Below are positions 41,793 through 51,881 of a stretch of 64,000 bases of DNA, piece by piece. A program made the position numbers and the translations under genes. Under the pieces are notes generated by a model that saw nothing but the letters and a program-made list of their open reading frames with translations, ran no database searches and had not been told where the DNA came from. Origin of the DNA: Winogradskyella litoriviva (GTDB lineage: Bacteria > Bacteroidota > Bacteroidia > Flavobacteriales > Flavobacteriaceae); contig NZ_JABRWQ010000001.1 in NCBI RefSeq assembly GCF_013249065.1, forward strand, positions 310,001 through 374,000. Reading direction: 5' to 3'. Each line of letters opens with the position of its first letter. Position 1 is the stretch's first letter.

Positions 41793-42977
41793 ATGAGAAT
41801 GAAACCAGATTTATTCGAAGCACCAGATTATTACAACTTAGACGAATTACTTACCGAGGAGCACAAATTAGTACGCGATGCTGCTAGAGATTGGGTAAAA
41901 CGAGATGTGTCACCAATAATTGAAGAATACGCTCAAAAGGCTGAATTTCCAAAACAAATTGTAAAAGGCTTAGCAGAAATAGGAGCTTTTGGACCTTACA
42001 TACCTGAAGAGTATGGAGGAGCAGGTTTGGATCAAATTTCTTATGGATTAATAATGCAAGAAATTGAGAGAGGTGATTCTGGTGTTCGTAGTACAGCGTC
42101 TGTTCAGTCGTCTTTAGTAATGTATCCAATTTGGAAATACGGAAACGAAGAACAACGTAAAAAATACCTACCTAAATTAGCGTCTGGTGAATGGGTTGGT
42201 TCATTTGGACTAACAGAACCAGATCATGGTTCAAATCCTGGAGGGATGACCACTAATTTTAAAGATATGGGAGATCACTATCTTTTAAATGGTGCAAAAA
42301 TGTGGATTTCTAATGCACCCTTTTGCGAAATTGCAGTTGTTTGGGCAAAAGATGAAAGTGGAAGAATCCATGGACTTATTGTAGAACGTGGCATGGAAGG
42401 CTTCTCTACACCAGAAACGCATAATAAATGGTCACTTAGAGCATCTGCCACAGGAGAGTTAATTTTTGATAATGTAAAAGTGCCAAAAGAAAATTTATTG
42501 CCAAACAAATCTGGATTAGGCGCACCTCTTGGCTGCTTAGATTCAGCACGTTTTGGTATTGCTTGGGGAGCCATTGGTGCTGCTATGGATTGTTATGACA
42601 CTGCTTTGCGTTATAGTAAAGAACGTATGCAATTTGGGAAACCAATTGGGCAATTTCAATTACAACAAAAGAAATTAGCCGAAATGATTACAGAAATCAC
42701 TAAAGCTCAATTATTAGCTTGGCGATTAGGTGTAATGCGTGAGGCAGGTACTGCAACATCAGCACAAATTTCAATGGCTAAACGAAATAATGTAGATATG
42801 GCCATCAATATAGCACGTGAAGCAAGACAAATGTTAGGCGGAATGGGTATTACAGGTGAATACAGCATTATGCGTCATTCTATGAATTTAGAAAGCGTAA
42901 TTACTTATGAAGGTACTCATGATATTCATTTATTAATAACTGGTCTTGATATTACAGGTTTAAATGCTTTTAAATAA
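41793..42977 (+). CDS. Acyl-CoA dehydrogenase, glutaryl-CoA dehydrogenase-like
   Basis: 394 residues, full length for the family. Motifs: PEEYGGAGLDQISYG, FAD/substrate loop FGLTEPDHGSNPGGM, WISNAPFCEIAVVWAK, ARFGIAWGAIGAAMDCYD, and the catalytic glutamate in VITYEGTHDIHLL. The pattern GAGL...TASVQSSLVMYPI and the TEPDHGSNP loop are those of glutaryl-CoA dehydrogenase (lysine/tryptophan degradation), which oxidises and decarboxylates glutaryl-CoA to crotonyl-CoA. The start may also be the second Met, two codons downstream. Monocistronic with a clear terminator. Confidence 0.85.
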   Translation: MRMKPDLFEAPDYYNLDELLTEEHKLVRDAARDWVKRDVSPIIEEYAQKAEFPKQIVKGLAEIGAFGPYIPEEYGGAGLDQISYGLIMQEIERGDSGVRSTASVQSSLVMYPIWKYGNEEQRKKYLPKLASGEWVGSFGLTEPDHGSNPGGMTTNFKDMGDHYLLNGAKMWISNAPFCEIAVVWAKDESGRIHGLIVERGMEGFSTPETHNKWSLRASATGELIFDNVKVPKENLLPNKSGLGAPLGCLDSARFGIAWGAIGAAMDCYDTALRYSKERMQFGKPIGQFQLQQKKLAEMITEITKAQLLAWRLGVMREAGTATSAQISMAKRNNVDMAINIAREARQMLGGMGITGEYSIMRHSMNLESVITYEGTHDIHLLITGLDITGLNAFK

Positions 42978-43305
42978 TGGTTAAATAACATTTTAAATAT
43001 TACATTATAATTGATGTAAAATTAAAAAAATGCTTCCTAATAATTGGGAAGCATTTTTTTGTTTAAAAGTGTTATTTGCGAGTGAATGAAGCTCTTTTAA
43101 GCTAAATCAACTACAAATAATATTAAATAACTACATCTAATATCCTTAATTGACAATTTATATACCTCTAAATAACTATATTTTACTAAATCGTTTTCTT
43201 AAATAATTATTGAAAGACTGACATTTGACAGGTTTTTTATATCTTGATGCTCTTATTTTTGCATAGAAAACAAATTTGTGCACAAAATCAATAGTTTAAA
43301 GTATT
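42978..43305 (+). other. Intergenic region between the acyl-CoA dehydrogenase and PEPCK-like genes
   Basis: It holds the terminator at 43024-43060 and, at 43254-43261, a -7 box TATTTTTG about 45 bp before the next ATG. Between them (43061-43250) I see only AT-rich sequence with no ORF, repeat or RNA motif. Confidence 0.6.
43024..43060 (+). terminator. Terminator after the acyl-CoA dehydrogenase gene
   Basis: Stem ATGCTTCC/GGAAGCAT (43030-43037 with 43047-43054) extended by A-T pairs and followed by a T7 run. Confidence 0.85.
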
Positions 43306-46300
43306 ATGGCAGAATCTAGACAAGAACTTATTCAATTTATTAATTTACAATTAGCATCAATAGGACAACCTATATATAAAGATGCAAAGGACAGTAAAAC
43401 AAAATTTAACGACCCAAAAGTTGAAGCACTCACAAATGGCTTAATTAGAAGTTTGCGTGAAAAATCGAGACTTTTAGCAAGTCATCATTGTCCTGCAGAT
43501 TCCAGAATTCAAAATTTTATAGACGACTATTTAAAAGATGTTAGCGTAGATAAATCGTATATAATCCCAAATAACACCCTAATACTTTCAAGAAAAGGAC
43601 AAGCAAGAGAAGCTAGTTTACCACCTAATGGCACCTCTTTTGAAAGTGATTTGGTTACATCAAAACGACTTAAACAAGGGATTTTAAACAATCCTTTACA
43701 CGATAAAAGAACAACAAAAGGCACATTTCATATTGTAGAAGGTCCACTTCCAGTGCCATTAGATAAAAAAGAAGTTCCTAGAGTAGTTTTAGCTCACTTT
43801 TTACACGCAGCTTTTAGCCCTTCTAACGACTTAACAACCTTACCATTTACATCTAATCAAAAAGAGAAAGCTCAAACCATTGTGTCTATGCTCTTAAGAC
43901 CAGTTGTATGTCCAGAGGTAAAAGGTGTTCTTAAAGAAAAATCATTAGAGGTTCGCTTTTTTGCACCTGGTACTTTAGTTAGTAATCTAGATTTTGTTGA
44001 ATCTATTTTTGGTAATGCAGGCGATCCAAATTTAGCACATAATGATGCTGCGTTAGATCCAGAACACTGGACAGGCCATACAGGATGTATCATTCTTGCG
44101 CCTCAGTTGTTAAAACTAAAAAAGAAAGATGTAGGTCTTCCTCATTATAACGATGCAACAGAACGTCAGAGAAAAGACGGTATGTGCTGGCAAAATGAAC
44201 ATGAACTTTATAATGATGGTAGTGCATTTAAAATTACATGTAGAGATGAAAGAGGTGTAGTGGTAACACTAATTGCTGATAATTACTATGGTTATTCTAA
44301 AAAAGAAATAAAAACTCAAATCAGTTATTCTGCAAATTTATTTGGTCTAGCAGAAGAAGAACATGCTGGTGGTGCTATAGCTTATGCTAGACGTGTAATG
44401 GGTGAAACCGTAAATTGCGAGGACTACTCTATTTATTATGGATTAGATCACACCTTTGAAGAAGTAAAATCCTTAATAGGTGATAGAATTGATGTAAAAC
44501 CTGAAAATTACGCAATAGATAAAAATTATCCTAATATTGTTTACATTCCAGAATCGTCTTATTTTAACACTGCTACAAATAGTATTTCTTGGAAATATAA
44601 AGGTGAAGAGCAGAAAATTACCATTTCTCCGTTTAAAACTTATATTCATCCTTCTGGAAATAAATTAAGATTAGAAAAACACAGATCTATTGATTTATGG
44701 CGATTTATAGAAACATATCCTGAAGGTGTTTTTTGCCACAAACCATGTACAGTATCTGGTGGTGGCAAGTCCGAGATTTCTAAATCTATGCAAAATGCCA
44801 TTACCTATAGCGCATTTAACATTCATAATATTGATGAAGATTTTAAGAAAGCGGATGAAATTATTGAATTTGATTATTCTACAAGATGGAAAGTTAAAAA
44901 TCCTAATAGACCGAAATCTAGATCATTCTTAAGTGAAAAAAGAACCTTGGGATCTGTTGTAAAATTGCTAACTCCAAACGAAGAAAATTCAGATGAGTTT
45001 AATGAATTTCTAAAAAATATCCCAGTTCATATTCGCTCTTTAGTATTATTTGTAAAACGTTTATTTAGACAAGCACATGGTGCCAATCTTAACTGGAAAG
45101 ACTTGATGTCTGTAGAATTTATAAATGGTGTAAAAGGAACTTCGTTAATTTACAATAATACGCCTGTTGTTGGTAGTTATGTTCGTATTGGCTTCAATCA
45201 AGAAGGCAATTGGATGCTTAATAAATTACGTTCAGATTTTGCTGCTTGTGAAAAGATTCAGACAGAAGACGATATTACAGCATCAATAACACTTCCTAAA
45301 AATCGTTTCAAAAATTTAAATCCAGAATACGCAAACCAAAGTGTAAAAGTTCTAACCAATTGTGAAGCTCATTTATTCCAAAGACCAGATGAAGCTATTG
45401 TAAGAGGTTACGATAAATTAGCAGAGCTAGATATTGTTACTGACGGTAGATTTTTAACAAATTACGAAATGTTAAATAAAGCTGACGCAATTGCAATTTA
45501 TGAAGACACAATAAATTACGATAAATACACGCAACCCGTTAAAGATTTTATTAAAGAAATCATAGATTCTGAAGATGAAGAAGTTCAATTTGTTTTGCCT
45601 TCTCACCCAAGAATTGTAGATGGCGAACCAACTAAAAATCCACGTTATTTAGAGCCAAATAAAGTTTATAATGAAACTGAAGCTACTTATATTTCTGATA
45701 TAGGCGTACGTTTATGTAGAAGAATTAAACCAGAAGACCCAGTAATCCACGTTGTAAATGCCGTTTTACCAGGTCGAAGAAATAACCCAGCAGATCGAGA
45801 AGCAGGTATTAGACCATTAGCGGTTTACAACCCAATACATTACCAAGAAACTCCAGAATTGTTTATGGACTTTATTTGTAGTTTAACAGGTAAATCGCCT
45901 TCTACTACAGGAGCTGGATCTGAAGGTGCATTAACCAAAGCTCCTTTTAATATGTTGACACCAACAACAGATTTAAACAACGCTTTACTATCACACATAT
46001 TAACAGAGTCTAACGGATTTAGTACAGCTGCTGGTTATGTTGGTGCGGAAAATAAAATAGACCACGATGTGAGTTTATTAATTCCTGAAATTTGGGCTAG
46101 AATGGCTCCAGAAGATAGAGATCCAAATAACTTAATTGCTAATGGCTCTTTAGAAAAGCTTGAAGATTTTGAGCATAACGGTGAAAAAATATTAGCAAGC
46201 CGATTAGGCTACAGAATTACAAAAACATTCTCTTTATTATGTTTAAATAGATTGTTTGATGAGCCTACTGCAGTGTTTAACGAACGTATGTTAAAACCAG

Positions 46301-46755
46301 AATTACAAAATTTAGAGGATTTTGTTGATGGTATTAAAAATATTACAGAAGCTCAGCAAAAGGTAGCCTTAAATTATTTTGAAGACGGTAGTATAGAAGC
46401 TGCTATTCCTCCTTTAAAGATTCTATTGAATATAATGGCTTACGGACATTATGAAGGTAAAGATATCAACGATTCAGAATTAAGAACGTATTTCAATAGA
46501 GATTATGTTATTAACTCAGACTGGTACAAAGAAAGATTAGTACTTAAACAACAAAAGGATATCGAATACTACGGTTCTCAAATAGAGTATTTAGAATTAT
46601 TTATTAAGAGTCCTCAAAATGACATTTTGGTTGAAGAACTTCAATTAAATACACGTTTAGAGAATACCAAAAAATTATATAATGATGCAAAATCTCCAGA
46701 TTATTTAAACCGTTTAGTTGGTACAATTGGTAGAGACCCTTTATATAAGAAATAA
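43306..46755 (+). CDS. Probable PPi-type phosphoenolpyruvate carboxykinase
   Basis: 1149 residues, soluble, intact. The length and motifs fit the diphosphate-dependent PEP carboxykinases described from Entamoeba and Propionibacterium. A nucleotide-kinase-like loop reads TVSGGGKSEISKSM near residue 485. A second conserved block, LTGKSPSTTGAGSEGALTKAPF, is near residue 870. The N-terminal region has RVVLAHFLHAAFSPS and HTGCIILAPQLL. The enzyme would interconvert oxaloacetate and PEP with PPi/Pi, at the anaplerotic node. My identification is from recalled family features without a search, so treat it as likely rather than certain. It is monocistronic, with its own promoter region and terminator. 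Confidence 0.65.
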   Translation: MAESRQELIQFINLQLASIGQPIYKDAKDSKTKFNDPKVEALTNGLIRSLREKSRLLASHHCPADSRIQNFIDDYLKDVSVDKSYIIPNNTLILSRKGQAREASLPPNGTSFESDLVTSKRLKQGILNNPLHDKRTTKGTFHIVEGPLPVPLDKKEVPRVVLAHFLHAAFSPSNDLTTLPFTSNQKEKAQTIVSMLLRPVVCPEVKGVLKEKSLEVRFFAPGTLVSNLDFVESIFGNAGDPNLAHNDAALDPEHWTGHTGCIILAPQLLKLKKKDVGLPHYNDATERQRKDGMCWQNEHELYNDGSAFKITCRDERGVVVTLIADNYYGYSKKEIKTQISYSANLFGLAEEEHAGGAIAYARRVMGETVNCEDYSIYYGLDHTFEEVKSLIGDRIDVKPENYAIDKNYPNIVYIPESSYFNTATNSISWKYKGEEQKITISPFKTYIHPSGNKLRLEKHRSIDLWRFIETYPEGVFCHKPCTVSGGGKSEISKSMQNAITYSAFNIHNIDEDFKKADEIIEFDYSTRWKVKNPNRPKSRSFLSEKRTLGSVVKLLTPNEENSDEFNEFLKNIPVHIRSLVLFVKRLFRQAHGANLNWKDLMSVEFINGVKGTSLIYNNTPVVGSYVRIGFNQEGNWMLNKLRSDFAACEKIQTEDDITASITLPKNRFKNLNPEYANQSVKVLTNCEAHLFQRPDEAIVRGYDKLAELDIVTDGRFLTNYEMLNKADAIAIYEDTINYDKYTQPVKDFIKEIIDSEDEEVQFVLPSHPRIVDGEPTKNPRYLEPNKVYNETEATYISDIGVRLCRRIKPEDPVIHVVNAVLPGRRNNPADREAGIRPLAVYNPIHYQETPELFMDFICSLTGKSPSTTGAGSEGALTKAPFNMLTPTTDLNNALLSHILTESNGFSTAAGYVGAENKIDHDVSLLIPEIWARMAPEDRDPNNLIANGSLEKLEDFEHNGEKILASRLGYRITKTFSLLCLNRLFDEPTAVFNERMLKPELQNLEDFVDGIKNITEAQQKVALNYFEDGSIEAAIPPLKILLNIMAYGHYEGKDINDSELRTYFNRDYVINSDWYKERLVLKQQKDIEYYGSQIEYLELFIKSPQNDILVEELQLNTRLENTKKLYNDAKSPDYLNRLVGTIGRDPLYKK

Positions 46756-46788
46756 TATAATTTCACTTTAAGGAAATATTATAATTTT

Positions 46789-46820
46789 AAAATGCTTCTC
46801 AAATTGAGAAGCATTTTTTT
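46789..46820 (+). terminator. Terminator after the PEPCK-like gene
   Basis: Perfect 10-bp stem AATGCTTCTC/GAGAAGCATT (46791-46815) with loop AAATT and T7 run. Confidence 0.87.
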
Positions 46821-46886
46821 ATTTATTCCAATCTCAATTAGGCTCAAATAAAAACCAATATAAATATGTTGTTGTATATTTAGTAC

Positions 46887-47648
46887 ATGAAAAGTTTAGC
46901 TCATCCTCTATTATTCATGCTAATTTTGCTATATACTTGTTCAACAAACAATGAGATTGTTTTTTCTGAAGACGACGAAGAAATTATAGAAGAAATCATT
47001 GACGAAGAAGACAATCAAAACCAAGTTACAATTCCGCATACCTTTAATATTCTTTCACTTGGAGACAGTTATACCATTGGGCAAAGCGTATGCGAAACTT
47101 GTAGTTTTCCAGAACAATTAAAATTTAGTTTAATCTCTGAATTTGCAGAACAAGACACTTTTAATCTCAATATTATAGCACAAACTGGGTGGACAACTAA
47201 TAACCTCATCAATGCCATAACGATTAATAACCCAGAAAACAACAAGGATCTAGTAACACTTTTAATTGGTGTTAATAATCAATATCAAAACAAACCTTTT
47301 TCACTATATGAAGAAGAGTTTCCGATATTAATCTCTAAAGCAATTCAGTTAGCAAAAAACGATAAAACCAATGTTGTAGTCGTTTCTATTCCAGATTATG
47401 CATACACTCCTTTTGGCCAGAATAGTAGTAACTCAGAAAATATTTCTGCAGAAATAAATCAATACAACGCGTTTGCACAAAACTACTGTAATCAACAAAA
47501 TATAACATTTGTAAATATTACTGATATTACAAGACAAGGATTAAACAATACAAATCTGGTGGCAACTGACGGCTTACATCCATCAGCTTTAGCATATTCT
47601 TTATTTGTACAACGCTTACTCCCTATTGCTATCGAAAAAATTCAATAA
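46887..47648 (+). CDS. SGNH/GDSL-family hydrolase lipoprotein
   Basis: 253 residues. A lipobox LILLYTC (Cys18) and an acidic linker (EDDEEIIEEIIDEEDNQ) precede an SGNH hydrolase domain. Block I is LSLGDSYTIG with the nucleophile Ser, block III is LLIGVNNQYQ, and block V is DGLHPSALAY with catalytic Asp and His. It is probably an esterase or deacetylase at the outer membrane; the substrate cannot be inferred. The metallophosphoesterase gene follows 50 bp later. Confidence 0.85.
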   Translation: MKSLAHPLLFMLILLYTCSTNNEIVFSEDDEEIIEEIIDEEDNQNQVTIPHTFNILSLGDSYTIGQSVCETCSFPEQLKFSLISEFAEQDTFNLNIIAQTGWTTNNLINAITINNPENNKDLVTLLIGVNNQYQNKPFSLYEEEFPILISKAIQLAKNDKTNVVVVSIPDYAYTPFGQNSSNSENISAEINQYNAFAQNYCNQQNITFVNITDITRQGLNNTNLVATDGLHPSALAYSLFVQRLLPIAIEKIQ

Positions 47649-47698
47649 GATATCTTAACTGTAATAATTTTCTGCTTATTTTAGTTGAAAGTAAATCC

Positions 47699-48595
47699 AT
47701 GTCTTCAAAAAATAGATTAGATAGAGCATACAAAAATGCCCAACGCATTACAATTAATGATGCTTCAAAATTTATACTTTTTAGTGACTGCCATCGTGGA
47801 GACAATAGTTTCGCTGACGATTTTGCTAACAACAGAAACATTTATTTCCATGCCTTAACTCATTATTATAACGAAGGATTTCAGTATTGTGAACTTGGTG
47901 ATGGAGATGAACTATGGGAAAATCTATCGTTTGAATCTATTTTCTATGCACATAAAAATGTCTATATGCTCATGAAGCAATTTCATGATGAAGAACGACT
48001 GCACATGATTTGGGGTAACCACGATATGGTGTATCGCGATCCCAAATATGTCGAAAAGCATTTATCTACATTTTTTGATCCTAAAACAGCAACCAATGAA
48101 GACCTATTTTGCGATATAAAATACCATGAAGGTATCATTTTAAAACATTCTGAAACTGAGCAAGAATTATTTTTAACTCATGGTCACCAAGCCGACTGGT
48201 GGAATTACCTCTTTTGGAAATGGAGCCGATTTATGGTTAGAATATTATGGAAACCTTTAAATGTTATGGGTATAGCAGATCCTACAAGTCCTGCAAAAAA
48301 CTATACAGAACTTATTAAAATAGAGCGTCGCACAAAGCGATGGATTTCAGAAAACAACAATCTAATAACTATTGTAGGACATACGCATAGACCACGTTTT
48401 CCAGAACCTGGAGACATTGCTTATTTTAATGATGGCAGCTGTGTACACCCAAGAAGTATAACTGGTCTCGAAATTGAAAATGGAGCAATTTCATTAATTA
48501 AATGGCAAATTGTAACTACAGAAGACGGCACCTTAAAAATTGATCGATTTTTGTTAGAAGGACCTACGCGTTTGGCAGATTATAAAACCACGTAA
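47699..48595 (+). CDS. Calcineurin-like metallophosphoesterase
   Basis: 298 residues, cytoplasmic. All five metal-binding blocks are present: FSDCHRGDN, ELGDGDELWE, IWGNHDMVY, LTHGHQADWW and VGHTHRPRF. The family contains phosphatases for proteins, nucleotides and UDP-diacylglucosamine; no specific substrate is indicated. An aromatic segment (WWNYLFWKWSRFMVRILWKP) may attach to the membrane or form the active-site cap. Confidence 0.85.
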   Translation: MSSKNRLDRAYKNAQRITINDASKFILFSDCHRGDNSFADDFANNRNIYFHALTHYYNEGFQYCELGDGDELWENLSFESIFYAHKNVYMLMKQFHDEERLHMIWGNHDMVYRDPKYVEKHLSTFFDPKTATNEDLFCDIKYHEGIILKHSETEQELFLTHGHQADWWNYLFWKWSRFMVRILWKPLNVMGIADPTSPAKNYTELIKIERRTKRWISENNNLITIVGHTHRPRFPEPGDIAYFNDGSCVHPRSITGLEIENGAISLIKWQIVTTEDGTLKIDRFLLEGPTRLADYKTT

Positions 48596-48682
48596 ATGAG
48601 TTTATTAGAGCGAAGTAATCTGTTTTATCTGAACAAAAAGCCAAATATATTATTTAGCACTGCCTTAAATAAACTTCACTTC

Positions 48683-49009
48683 TTATGACTCAGGAGCTAA
48701 CTCAACCTCCAAACCGTCCATTTCTGGTGTTATTTGAATTTGGCAACCTAAACGACTATTATCTTTAACGTAAAAAGCTTCAGATAGCATTGCTTCTTCA
48801 TCATCTAATATTTCTGGTAAATCGGTATTACTTAAAATATAACATTGGCATGATGCGCACATTGCCATTCCGCCACATACACCAATTGTACCTTCTGGAG
48901 CTAGTTCATAGGACCTCACTACTTCCATTAAGTTCATTGCCATATCTGTAGGTGCTAATACCGCGTGCGAGACACCTTCTCTATCCGTAATTTTTATTTT
49001 AATATCCAC
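48683..49009 (-). CDS. 2Fe-2S ferredoxin
   Basis: I place the start at GTG 49007-49009 (VDIKIKITDREG, read as Met), giving 108 residues. The longer ATG at 49081 lies upstream of a good -7 box TATTTTTG (49038-49031, minus strand) and would add a hydrophobic stretch foreign to ferredoxins. The cluster ligands are in CGGMAMCASCQCY plus a Cys near RLGCQIQI, spacing typical of adrenodoxin/ISC-type vertebrate-like ferredoxins (C-x5-C-x2-C-xn-C). It probably donates electrons in Fe-S assembly or to oxygenases. Divergent from the rseC-rnf operon. Confidence 0.85.
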   Translation of the reverse strand: MDIKIKITDREGVSHAVLAPTDMAMNLMEVVRSYELAPEGTIGVCGGMAMCASCQCYILSNTDLPEILDDEEAMLSEAFYVKDNSRLGCQIQITPEMDGLEVELAPES

Positions 49010-49187
49010 CTTTCCAAAAAAACTTAGCCGCAAAAATAAGTGAATAAGATTAAAAAAAGACAATCTATGCTTATTTAACAAACCTTAAACAGATTGTTGC
49101 TACTTAGTACGGAACTGAGTCATATTTTAAAACCTGATATTAATCATATAATTCCGAATCCTAATTAATTAAATTCGTTATTCACTT

Positions 49188-49637
49188 ATGTGTAAATGCG
49201 TACTTACTATGGGTTCACCGCAAAAAAATAACGATACTTTTGTTCATGCAGGTTTCATTTCTGAAATAAACAAAGACTCTGTTGTGGTTACTTTAGAACC
49301 AAATATTCATTGTGAAGCTTGCCATGTTAAAGGAACTTGTGGCGTTTCAGATTCGAGTACAAAAAAAATAGAAGTACCTAACTCCTCTAATGTATTTAAA
49401 ATTAATGAACGCGTAGATGTAATTTTAAAAAAAGCATTAGGCCTAAAAGCTGTTTTTTGGGCATATGTATTTCCTTTTGCTTTAATGTTTACCACACTAA
49501 TACTAGCCTCAAGTTTTTTAGAAGAGTGGTTATCTGGATTAATATCACTAGCTATCTTAGTGCCATATTACTTCATTCTCTATTTATTAAAAAATACGCT
49601 AAAAAGTACCTTTAAAACCTACATATTAAAAATATAA
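49188..49637 (+). CDS. rseC: SoxR-reducing system RseC family protein
   Basis: 149 residues. A Cys-rich N-terminal part (CEACHVKGTCGVSD) is followed by a beta domain and two transmembrane helices (~90-108 and ~115-133). RseC-like proteins accompany Rnf/Rsx complexes, where they help modulate electron flow. It is 4 bp upstream of rnfB, so it belongs to the same operon. A start at the second Met (residue 8) is possible. Confidence 0.85.
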   Translation: MCKCVLTMGSPQKNNDTFVHAGFISEINKDSVVVTLEPNIHCEACHVKGTCGVSDSSTKKIEVPNSSNVFKINERVDVILKKALGLKAVFWAYVFPFALMFTTLILASSFLEEWLSGLISLAILVPYYFILYLLKNTLKSTFKTYILKI

Positions 49638-49641
49638 TAGT

Positions 49642-50559
49642 ATGTCAGATTCGGTCTTATACAGTGCTTTATTATTAGTCTCCTTAGGAGTGATTGCAGC
49701 CATTGTTTTATACATAGTTTCTAAAAAGTTTTACGTTTATGAAAACCCTTTAATAGGCGAAGTTGATGAAATACTGCCAGCAGCCAATTGTGGTGGTTGC
49801 GGTTCTCCAGGATGTAAAGCTTTTGCAGAAAAGTTAGTTAACTCAGATGATATCTCCGAGCTATTTTGTCCGGTAGGAGGCAATGATGTTATGAAGCAAG
49901 TTTCTGCAATTTTAGGTAAAGAAGTTGCAGAAAAAGACCCAACAGTTGCAGTATTGCTTTGCCAAGGTAGTTGTGAAGTTAGGCCAAAGACCACCTTATA
50001 TCAAGGACCAAGAACATGTGCCATTTCCTCTATGGTTTACGGAGGAGAAACCGACTGCCAATATGGTTGCTTAGGCGATGGTGATTGTGTTGCTGTATGT
50101 GATTTTGATGCTATGTATATGGACGAAAACACAGGTTTACCAGTAATTATTACAGATAAATGTACGTCTTGTGGAGCTTGTGTAAAAGCATGTCCAAGGG
50201 ACATCATAGAAATGCGTCCACGTAATAAAAGAGATTTAAAAATATTTGTTGGATGCCTAAACCAAGATAAAGGCGGAATTGCAAAGAAAGCTTGCGATGT
50301 TGCTTGTATTGGCTGTTCTAAATGTGAAGATGTTTGTCCAAAAGATGCCATTACAATGGATAATAATTTAGCCTATATTGATCCAGTTACATGCACACTG
50401 TGCAGAAAATGCGTAGAAGTCTGCCCAACACATTCTATCATAGAAACAAATTTCCCACCAAAAAAGATAAGAAAACCTAAAGAAGAAAAACCAAAAGTAG
50501 CAAAAGTAGCCAGTGTTAAAGCGAATGTAGAATCAGAAAAAAAACCAGCAGATGCTTAA
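49642..50559 (+). CDS. rnfB: Ion-translocating Rnf complex subunit B (Fe-S electron-entry protein)
   Basis: 305 residues. One N-terminal transmembrane helix precedes the 4Fe-4S domain CGGCGSPGCKAFAEKLV...LFCPVGG. C-terminal ferredoxin-like cluster motifs follow: CTSCGACVKACPRDII, CIGCSKCEDVCPKDAI and CTLCRKCVEVCPTHSI. RnfB accepts electrons from ferredoxin and passes them to RnfC or RnfD. The end is a Lys/Ala-rich tail. It overlaps rnfC by 8 bp. Confidence 0.95.
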   Translation: MSDSVLYSALLLVSLGVIAAIVLYIVSKKFYVYENPLIGEVDEILPAANCGGCGSPGCKAFAEKLVNSDDISELFCPVGGNDVMKQVSAILGKEVAEKDPTVAVLLCQGSCEVRPKTTLYQGPRTCAISSMVYGGETDCQYGCLGDGDCVAVCDFDAMYMDENTGLPVIITDKCTSCGACVKACPRDIIEMRPRNKRDLKIFVGCLNQDKGGIAKKACDVACIGCSKCEDVCPKDAITMDNNLAYIDPVTCTLCRKCVEVCPTHSIIETNFPPKKIRKPKEEKPKVAKVASVKANVESEKKPADA

Positions 50560-51880
50560 AACATTTCCAAAAGGTGGTATTCATCCTGAAGAGAACAAAA
50601 TAACGTCTTCAAAAGCGATTAAAAAAATGCCAATACCTAAGGTTGTCTATGTTCCTATTGCCCAACATATTGGAATTCCTTCTGAAATAATTGTAGACAA
50701 AAAAGATAAAGTTGAAATCGGACAGGTAATAGCCAAGTCTGGCGGATTTGTATCCTCTAACATTCATTCTCCTATTGCTGGTACCGTTACAAAACTAGAC
50801 ATGATCGTTGATACAAGTGGCTATAAAAAACAATGCATTGTTATTAGAACCGATCAAAAAAACGAAACTAATTTTGAAGAACCAGTTTTCCCTCTTAAGA
50901 AGGAAATCACTATGGATCAAAAAGATATTTTGCAACACATAACCAATTCTGGCATTGTAGGTCTTGGTGGAGCAACTTTCCCTTCGCATGTAAAACTAGA
51001 CCTTAAAAACGATAACAAAGTTGATTGTTTGATTATTAATGGTGTTGAATGCGAGCCTTATTTAACCGCTGACCATAGATTAATGCTTGAAAAAGCAGAT
51101 GAGATTATTGTTGGAATCCAAATTTTAATGCACGCTTTACATATTAATGAAGCTGTTATTGGTATTGAGAACAATAAAAAAGATGCTATAAAAGTATTAA
51201 AACAAGCAGCGCAATCTGATAAAAGAATTAAAGTTGCCGCATTACAAGTAAAGTATCCTCAAGGCAGTGAAAAACAATTGATTAAAGCCATTTTAAAACG
51301 TGAAGTTCCAAAAGGCGGATTACCGATGGATGTTGGTGTAATTGTGCACAACGTAGGAACCATTTTTGCTATTTACCAAGCCGTACAATACAATCGACCA
51401 TTAATTGAACGCGTTGTAACAGTTACAGGAAAAAACATAGAAAATGCTTCTAATTTTTGGGTGAAAATAGGGACACCAATTAAAGATTTAGTTGAAGAAG
51501 TTGGTGGCATGCCAGAAGGCACCAGAAAAATAGTAAATGGTGGACCAATGATGGGAAAAGCCATAAAAAATACTGATGTACCTGTTACTAAAGGTACATC
51601 TGGAATTTTACTTATTTCTGAAAATGAAGCCAGCAGACAAGAGGCTAAAAACTGTATTCGATGTGGTCAATGCGTATTTGTCTGTCCAATGGGATTAGAA
51701 CCACATTTGCTAATGAATTTATCGGAGAAAGGCTTGTATGAAAGATTAGCATCTGAAGATGCCATGACGTGCATTGAATGTGGCTCTTGCAGTTATGTTT
51801 GCCCTTCACACAGACCTTTGCTAGATTATATAAGGTTTGGAAAAAGTATTATTAAAAAATTAAACACTGCAAAAAATTAA
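50552..51880 (+). CDS. rnfC: Rnf complex subunit C (NADH-binding, two 4Fe-4S clusters)
   Basis: 442 residues. The N-terminal RnfC barrel-sandwich domain (~1-110) is followed by the NADH/FMN domain with GLGGATFPSHVKL and INGVECEPYL. Two cluster motifs come last: CIRCGQCVFVCPMGL and CIECGSCSYVCPSHRPLLDYI. RnfC exchanges electrons with NAD+/NADH. The short form without the repeat-rich C-terminus of E. coli RsxC is normal here. Confidence 0.95.
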   Translation: MLKTFPKGGIHPEENKITSSKAIKKMPIPKVVYVPIAQHIGIPSEIIVDKKDKVEIGQVIAKSGGFVSSNIHSPIAGTVTKLDMIVDTSGYKKQCIVIRTDQKNETNFEEPVFPLKKEITMDQKDILQHITNSGIVGLGGATFPSHVKLDLKNDNKVDCLIINGVECEPYLTADHRLMLEKADEIIVGIQILMHALHINEAVIGIENNKKDAIKVLKQAAQSDKRIKVAALQVKYPQGSEKQLIKAILKREVPKGGLPMDVGVIVHNVGTIFAIYQAVQYNRPLIERVVTVTGKNIENASNFWVKIGTPIKDLVEEVGGMPEGTRKIVNGGPMMGKAIKNTDVPVTKGTSGILLISENEASRQEAKNCIRCGQCVFVCPMGLEPHLLMNLSEKGLYERLASEDAMTCIECGSCSYVCPSHRPLLDYIRFGKSIIKKLNTAKN

Positions 51881-51881
51881 T

